This document shows positions 48,959 to 52,582 of a DNA stretch of 52,582 nucleotides, piece by piece; position 1 is the first letter of the stretch; the number at the start of each line of letters is the position of its first letter. The DNA comes from a virus. The stretch is taken from IMG/VR virus record IMGVR_UViG_3300013006_001903, positions 1 through 52,582 of that record; one strand, written 5' to 3'. The position numbers were made by a program, and so were the translations under genes. Under the pieces are notes generated by a model. It did not search any database. It was given only the letters and a program-made list of their open reading frames with translations, and was not told where the DNA came from.

Positions 48959-48980
48959 GAAAGGGCCCAAAGGCCCTTTC
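48959..48980 (-). terminator. Rho-independent-type hairpin after the porin gene
   Basis: Perfect nine-base stem GAAAGGGCC/GGCCCTTTC with a CAAA loop, 16 bases beyond the porin stop. No long T run on the reverse strand, so it may work as a stability element. Confidence 0.6.
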
Positions 48981-48996
48981 ACCATTCTAATGGTTG

Positions 48997-49551
48997 TTAG
49001 AATGATCTAGTATAAGCAAAGTTAACGCTATGATTGAAACTGTCACCACGAACTTGGTCATAACGAACACCAACACTATCCTTCTTGGTTACAGCATAGC
49101 TAACACCAGCACGGGCAGTATGAGTAGTGTCAAGATTACCATTGTCACCAAATCCATTGCGGAAACGATAACCTACTTTACCACTTAGTTTGTTGGTAAA
49201 ATTGTATACAACGCCTGGCTCAACACTGTAGTACGCAAAGTTAGCACCATTGGTGAATTTCTCACCAACTGCTACACGAGTATATGCACTTACTGGCCCA
49301 ACTGGACGAGTACCAGTAATACCAGCTTCGAGCCTGTCGCTCAATGCTTTAGTACCATCTTGTTGATAAGCAGTAAAACCAACGTCAGCAGTAAAAGTTT
49401 TGTTGATTGACTCTTTTACGCTGAGTTCATAGTTTGTGCTGTCACGAGCACCACGTTCGCCTGTTTGAACTTGGCCTTCGATGGTTACGCTAGCAGCACT
49501 AGCTAGTCCAGTAACAGCCACGAGTGCTGCGGTAACTAAAACTTTCTTCAT
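48997..49551 (-). CDS. Outer-membrane beta-barrel protein
   Basis: 184 residues. Sec signal peptide MKKVLVTAALVAVTGLASAA with an A-x-A cut site near residue 19. The mature part alternates hydrophobic and polar residues in strands (YELSVKES, YTRVAVGEK, LSGKVGYRFRNG, ARAGVSYAV) and ends in FAYTRSF, a C-terminal aromatic as required for barrel assembly. About eight strands. Strong AAAAGGAGA site and a sigma70-like promoter (49581-49609). Might alter the host surface, for instance to exclude other phages (inference). Confidence 0.85.
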   Translation of the reverse strand: MKKVLVTAALVAVTGLASAASVTIEGQVQTGERGARDSTNYELSVKESINKTFTADVGFTAYQQDGTKALSDRLEAGITGTRPVGPVSAYTRVAVGEKFTNGANFAYYSVEPGVVYNFTNKLSGKVGYRFRNGFGDNGNLDTTHTARAGVSYAVTKKDSVGVRYDQVRGDSFNHSVNFAYTRSF

Positions 49552-49580
49552 ATGATTATCTCCTTTTAAAAGTCTTACAT

Positions 49581-49609
49581 ATTATATATGCATATTATTA
49601 TAAGGTCAA
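49581..49609 (-). promoter_or_regulatory. Sigma70-like promoter of the beta-barrel gene
   Basis: Reverse strand: TTGACC, 17-base spacer, TATAAT, then about 30 bases to the ATG. Near-consensus -35/-10 with ideal spacing, unlike the NATAAATA sites elsewhere. Confidence 0.75.
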
Positions 49610-49635
49610 TAGATTTTTTTACCAACAATAAAATC

Positions 49636-49643
49636 TATAAATA
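49636..49643 (+). promoter_or_regulatory. NATAAATA late-type promoter of the Mpo1-like gene
   Basis: Exact TATAAATA, followed by AAAAGGA and ATG at 49661. Lies back-to-back with the sigma70-like promoter of the divergent beta-barrel gene. Confidence 0.6.
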
Positions 49644-49660
49644 TTACAAAAGGATTATAT

Positions 49661-50287
49661 ATGACCGAAATTGCTATACCTTCTATTAGAGAAACACTAC
49701 GCATCCAACGTTGGGACGATCATAGATATTATCATCACAGTAGAATCAACCAATTCCTACATTTGATTTCGGCTACTAGTTTCCTAGTAGCGTATGTGTA
49801 CTTGTTCATCAACCCTGTGATCAGTTCTTACATTGCTTGGTTCATTGCCATGACCACACGCCAAATTGGGCATTTCTTTTTTGAACCTGATGGGTATGAT
49901 GAATACAATAAGGCCACATTTGAATATAAAGAAAAAATCAAAGTAGGTTTCAATTTGAAACGTAAGCGGGTGTTGCTGGCATGTTGGGCAGCAGTTCCTA
50001 TTTTAGCGTATTTCGATGCCGAACTTTTTAACTTTATCATGCCCGATGCTAGCCCAGATACACTGTTTAATCGTATTGGGTGGGGCTGGCTATGGTTGGG
50101 CGTAGCAGGTGTGGTGTTTAGAATGATTCAGCTTACTGCTATTGAAAGTCGCCGCACCGCTATTACTTGGTGTATTAAAATTGTTACAGATCCATTTCAC
50201 GACGTGATTATCTATCGTAACAGTTGGTTATATTTGTTGCGGGGCCAGTTAATTGACCCCGACTTAAGACAAGACTACGAAGACTGA
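49661..50287 (+). CDS. Mpo1-like integral membrane protein
   Basis: 208 residues with about four membrane segments. H-H-S-R-I-N-Q-F-L-H and T-R-Q-I-G-H-F-F-F-E-P correspond to the two histidine motifs of the Mpo1/DUF962 family; Mpo1 is an iron-dependent dioxygenase of 2-hydroxy fatty acids in yeast. A third patch, DPFHD, follows. If the assignment holds, this is another lipid-oxidising enzyme in the window. Its 3' end overlaps the convergent sensor gene by 13 bases. Confidence 0.6.
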   Translation: MTEIAIPSIRETLRIQRWDDHRYYHHSRINQFLHLISATSFLVAYVYLFINPVISSYIAWFIAMTTRQIGHFFFEPDGYDEYNKATFEYKEKIKVGFNLKRKRVLLACWAAVPILAYFDAELFNFIMPDASPDTLFNRIGWGWLWLGVAGVVFRMIQLTAIESRRTAITWCIKIVTDPFHDVIIYRNSWLYLLRGQLIDPDLRQDYED

Positions 50288-51054
50288 TTGTCTGTAACCT
50301 TAGGTGCCGGTGGTTTTCTTTTTCTAACCGGCTTCTTTGCTGGCAATTGTTTAACTGGTTTGTTTGGTGCAATAGTTTCTTTCGAATGTTGAATAAAAAT
50401 CATCAACATCAGTAAAGCAAGATTAATGACAATGATTAAAATCCAAGCAATAGTCATGGATTTTTTATAGGCATTGTCTAATCGATTATGCACCGCATTA
50501 TAAAACTCATTTGCAGTATTCATAACCAATGATTTATGTTTTTGATAATCTTCGCCAAACATGGCCATTTCTGCTTGAACTGCTAGAATTCCCAGCCGTT
50601 CAGCATGTGCTTCTGGTTCTTTTTCGGCCTTATAATCTTCAATGTACTTGAATGCTTTTATTTCAAGTTTGGCCAATTCATTGCTGAGTTGTTCTGATTT
50701 AAGTATTAAATCCAATTCAGGCTGTTCAAACCCAACTGACTTTACTTTCTCTTTGAATGATTTTTGCAGTCCATCTTCATTGGCAATTTCACCATTGCGA
50801 ATTTGTAGAACTTTTTCAAATTCAGTTTTCCATTTGTCATTTTTTGTTGTTACATAATATCTAGCGTAGGCAGTGAGGTCATCGGAACTTTTAGACATTT
50901 CCTTTGCAACTTTTCTTGCATTGTCTAGTTGTGCAAGTTGGGATTCGGCGGTTTTAAATACTGTGAGCAATGCTAGAGAAGAAGCAAAAATTAGCCCACC
51001 TAAAATAAAAGGTAATTTTTTATATTCAAACACTCGATTTAGTAATGCGATCAT
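50275..51054 (-). CDS. Orphan four-helix-bundle sensor-like protein (no signalling domain)
   Basis: 259 residues from ATG 51054, whose ATGA overlaps the previous stop. Membrane helix at about 15-35, then LTAYARYYVTTKNDKWKTEF and RNGEIANEDGLQKSFKEK, LKSEQLSNELAKLEIKAF, patterns of the four-helix periplasmic sensor of chemoreceptors and hybrid kinases. A second membrane helix (WILIIVINLALLMLMIFI) lies at about 200-220. It stops after a Lys/Pro-rich tail, with no HAMP, methyl-accepting or kinase part. May bind host sensors or act as a tethered ligand binder (inference). Confidence 0.65.
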   Translation of the reverse strand: MIALLNRVFEYKKLPFILGGLIFASSLALLTVFKTAESQLAQLDNARKVAKEMSKSSDDLTAYARYYVTTKNDKWKTEFEKVLQIRNGEIANEDGLQKSFKEKVKSVGFEQPELDLILKSEQLSNELAKLEIKAFKYIEDYKAEKEPEAHAERLGILAVQAEMAMFGEDYQKHKSLVMNTANEFYNAVHNRLDNAYKKSMTIAWILIIVINLALLMLMIFIQHSKETIAPNKPVKQLPAKKPVRKRKPPAPKVTDNQSS

Positions 51055-51227
51055 GTGACTGACTTCCATAGAAAAGAAAATATCTGTTTGACTTCAGCTT
51101 GATAATTAGTTAACAATATCAACAGAATACCTAGACCTGCAGTATGTGCTTTTTTATCAGTCTGGGGAGGAGGTGGCGGCGGAGTCTCGGATACATGGGT
51201 ACGTCGATGAGTATGTCTAGTTGGCAT
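51051..51227 (-). CDS. Small proline-rich membrane protein (58 residues)
   Basis: His/Arg/Thr-rich start, a run of six prolines (SETPPPPPPQTDKK), one short hydrophobic segment (AGLGILLILL) and a charged end. Its ATG at 51227 follows TATAAATA and purine-rich AGGA. Coupled by ATGA to the sensor-like gene. No family recognised. Confidence 0.65.
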   Translation of the reverse strand: MPTRHTHRRTHVSETPPPPPPQTDKKAHTAGLGILLILLTNYQAEVKQIFSFLWKSVT

Positions 51228-51272
51228 ATATTGATAGTCCTAATAATACAAAGCTCCTATTATTTACAAGGA

Positions 51273-51280
51273 TATTTATA
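51273..51280 (-). promoter_or_regulatory. NATAAATA late-type promoter
   Basis: Reverse-strand exact TATAAATA, 45 bases before the small proline-rich gene; AGGAGC and AGGA lie in the leader. Confidence 0.5.
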
Positions 51281-52285
51281 TTACTTATCTACAAGGTTAT
51301 CTCTAAAGATACGCCAGCATTCTGCCCATGACCAACGTAGACTGGCTTCTTCTACACGCACACGATCCAATCTCAAGCATTGGTCTATGGCGACTTTCAA
51401 GTCTTCATCCATATAACCGGTAATACCTTGGTCAATAACATCTCGAGGCCCAGTCACAGGATATGCTGCTACAGGTGTACCACAGGCCATGGCTTCGATC
51501 ATTACAATACCAAATGTATCCCAACAACTGGGAAACACAAAAACATCAGCATCGGCGTAATACTTGGCCAATTCTGCTCCACGCTTTATGCCAACAAATT
51601 CAACATCTGGATATTCACGCTCCATGCGACGGCGACATGGCCCATCACCCACTACTATTTTGGTAGCACCCGGGTATTCTAATCTACAAAACACATCCAA
51701 ATTCTTTTCTTTGCTGACACGCCCTACACTCAACAATATAGGCTGTGACAGTTCTGTGGCGGTTCTACTACTGCTGCCAAATACTGTGCGATCTACACCG
51801 CGAGTCCATGGTTTAATATCAGTTCTAAATCCACGGCTGGCCAAATCATCTACTATGCTTTGTGTTGTAGTTAGTACACGACCACTGTGTTTATGGAACC
51901 AACGTAGATAACGATAACTCCAATCTGTGGGTATCCCTGCGATTTTGTTTATGGCTTCAGGGAAACGAGTATGGTACGATGTATTGTAACACCACCCCCA
52001 ATAATCCATCCAGCAACGAGCAGCAAAGCCTACTGGACCTTCTGTGGCAATGTGTATGTGGTCGGGGTTTACTTTTTCAATAATCCTGCCAATGCCCCAC
52101 GTCCAACTAAGTTTGATTTCACTATAGCCAGGACAGGGAATATTAACAAACTGCCGGGGATCAAGATAAACAAAATCATACCCATCACGCTCAGCAAGGA
52201 CTTCCAAGTTGTGAAATGTTGTAACAACGCCATTGACTTGTGCAGGTTCATTATCGGTTATTATCAGTACTGTCTTCATTTCCAC
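51281..52285 (-). CDS. Glycosyltransferase family 4 (mannosyltransferase-like)
   Basis: 334 residues. N-terminal VLIITDNEPAQVNGVVTTFHNL (the G-V-V-T-T substrate loop), then HIHIATEGPVGFAA and YHTRFPE, as in GT4 alpha-mannosyl/glycolipid transferases. Domain 2: LLSVGRVSKEKNLDVF, KIVVGDGP, and FVFPSCWDTFGIVMIEAMACGTPVAAY with the E-x7-E site. Overlaps the phosphatase gene by 35 bases; this pair is also found together in Gram-negative genomes. Acts on a lipid or glycan at the inner membrane. Confidence 0.88.
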   Translation of the reverse strand: MEMKTVLIITDNEPAQVNGVVTTFHNLEVLAERDGYDFVYLDPRQFVNIPCPGYSEIKLSWTWGIGRIIEKVNPDHIHIATEGPVGFAARCWMDYWGWCYNTSYHTRFPEAINKIAGIPTDWSYRYLRWFHKHSGRVLTTTQSIVDDLASRGFRTDIKPWTRGVDRTVFGSSSRTATELSQPILLSVGRVSKEKNLDVFCRLEYPGATKIVVGDGPCRRRMEREYPDVEFVGIKRGAELAKYYADADVFVFPSCWDTFGIVMIEAMACGTPVAAYPVTGPRDVIDQGITGYMDEDLKVAIDQCLRLDRVRVEEASLRWSWAECWRIFRDNLVDK

Positions 52286-52582
52286 GCACCTCTGACCAAG
52301 TTATAATTTCCCATCGCCCGTCCCAGTGTTCTACCAATGCTGTGCAACTTTCGCACCAATCACCGTCATTCATATAGGTAACACCTTCAACTTCTTTGAT
52401 TTCGGCCTTGTGAATATGGCCACAGATTACTCCATCGTAGCCTTTCTTTTTGCAATAACTGGCTAGATTTTGCTCAAACTGAAACATAAAGTCTACCGCT
52501 TTTTTGACACGGTGCTTAAGGTACAGGCTAAGGCTCCAGTAGCCAAAACCAAAACGGTGACGAATCCAATTGAATTTAGTAT
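52251..52582 (-). CDS. LpxH-like calcineurin phosphoesterase, C-terminal part (cut by right edge)
   Basis: The open frame runs from the window edge to 52251. It reads FGFGYWSLSLYLKHRVKKAVDF, then GVICGHIHKAEI (the G-H-x-H metal motif), TYMNDGDWCESCTAL, which is the C-terminal half of UDP-2,3-diacylglucosamine pyrophosphatase-like enzymes. The N-terminal D-x-H and GNHD motifs lie outside. Relatives act on lipid A precursors; paired here with a GT4 transferase, a lipid-linked sugar substrate is plausible. Confidence 0.85.
   Translation of the reverse strand, partial: TKFNWIRHRFGFGYWSLSLYLKHRVKKAVDFMFQFEQNLASYCKKKGYDGVICGHIHKAEIKEVEGVTYMNDGDWCESCTALVEHWDGRWEIITWSEVRGNEDSTDNNR

Overview
WHAT THIS IS. 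The window is AT-rich and tightly packed, with many 1-8 base start/stop overlaps. It holds about 70 protein genes and 12 tRNA or tRNA-like genes, ten of which have a clear anticodon. I see no capsid, tail, terminase or replication gene and no ribosomal or central-metabolism operon, so the replicon cannot be proven from this stretch. My best inference is a large T4-type tailed phage (or close relative) of a Gram-negative host. Reasons: (1) a motif NATAAATA (A/T/C/G then ATAAATA), the late-promoter type of T4 and T4-like cyanophages, sits correctly oriented just upstream of at least 15 genes; (2) a dense tRNA array is mixed with small enzymes; (3) there are seven 2-oxoglutarate/Fe(II)-type oxygenase folds, a SpeD-like gene, folE, and large glycosylation and sulfation blocks, all common cargo of big aquatic phages; (4) there is a small-membrane-protein/lipoprotein cassette resembling a lysis module. 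A bacterial accessory island is the main alternative.

LAYOUT. 1-1117: the start of folE (cut by the left edge), then a split rubredoxin/rubrerythrin pair. 1172-10322: one reverse-strand operon led by a NATAAATA site. It carries nine membrane fatty-acid desaturases, one stand-alone acyl carrier protein (ACP), one beta-ketoacyl synthase and one short PLP aminotransferase-like protein. 10370-16499: satellite genes of the same theme: ATP-grasp ligase, holo-ACP synthase, two acyltransferase-like (GNAT) proteins, a Rieske oxygenase, an asparagine-synthetase-like ATP pyrophosphatase and two more desaturases, making 11 in all. 16508-20338: oxygenase folds and a GNAT protein, with decayed tails of duplicated oxygenase genes between them. 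19038-22825: glycosyltransferases, an RNA polymerase omega-like protein and a parvulin isomerase. 22843-29621: tRNAs interleaved with a B12-type radical SAM protein, three oxygenase folds, a methyltransferase, a short-chain dehydrogenase, SpeD and an odd inverted-repeat region. 29612-46499: a glycan factory (APS kinase plus sulfotransferase, KdsC-like phosphatase, AroE-like dehydrogenase, sugar nucleotidyltransferase-kinase fusion, RmlB/RmlC-like enzymes, RfbH 3-dehydratase, a split thiamine-diphosphate enzyme, GT17/GT34/GT9-like transferases, FkbM methyltransferase). 46584-48499: a glycosyltransferase and the lysis-like cassette. 48512-52582: cupin, outer-membrane beta-barrel behind a sigma70-like promoter, Mpo1-like membrane protein, orphan sensor domain, GT4 transferase and an LpxH-like phosphatase cut by the right edge.

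HOW IT WORKS TOGETHER (inference). The standout system is the desaturase array. One ACP, its own activating enzyme (AcpS), one ketosynthase, eleven desaturases with complete histidine boxes, and a rubredoxin/rubrerythrin pair directly downstream look like a dedicated line for a highly unsaturated ACP-bound acyl chain (polyene or polyyne). Amine and amide tailoring could follow from the PLP, ATP-grasp, PP-loop and GNAT proteins. The right half looks built to remake or decorate surface glycans, including a branched 3,6-dideoxysugar and sulfate esters.
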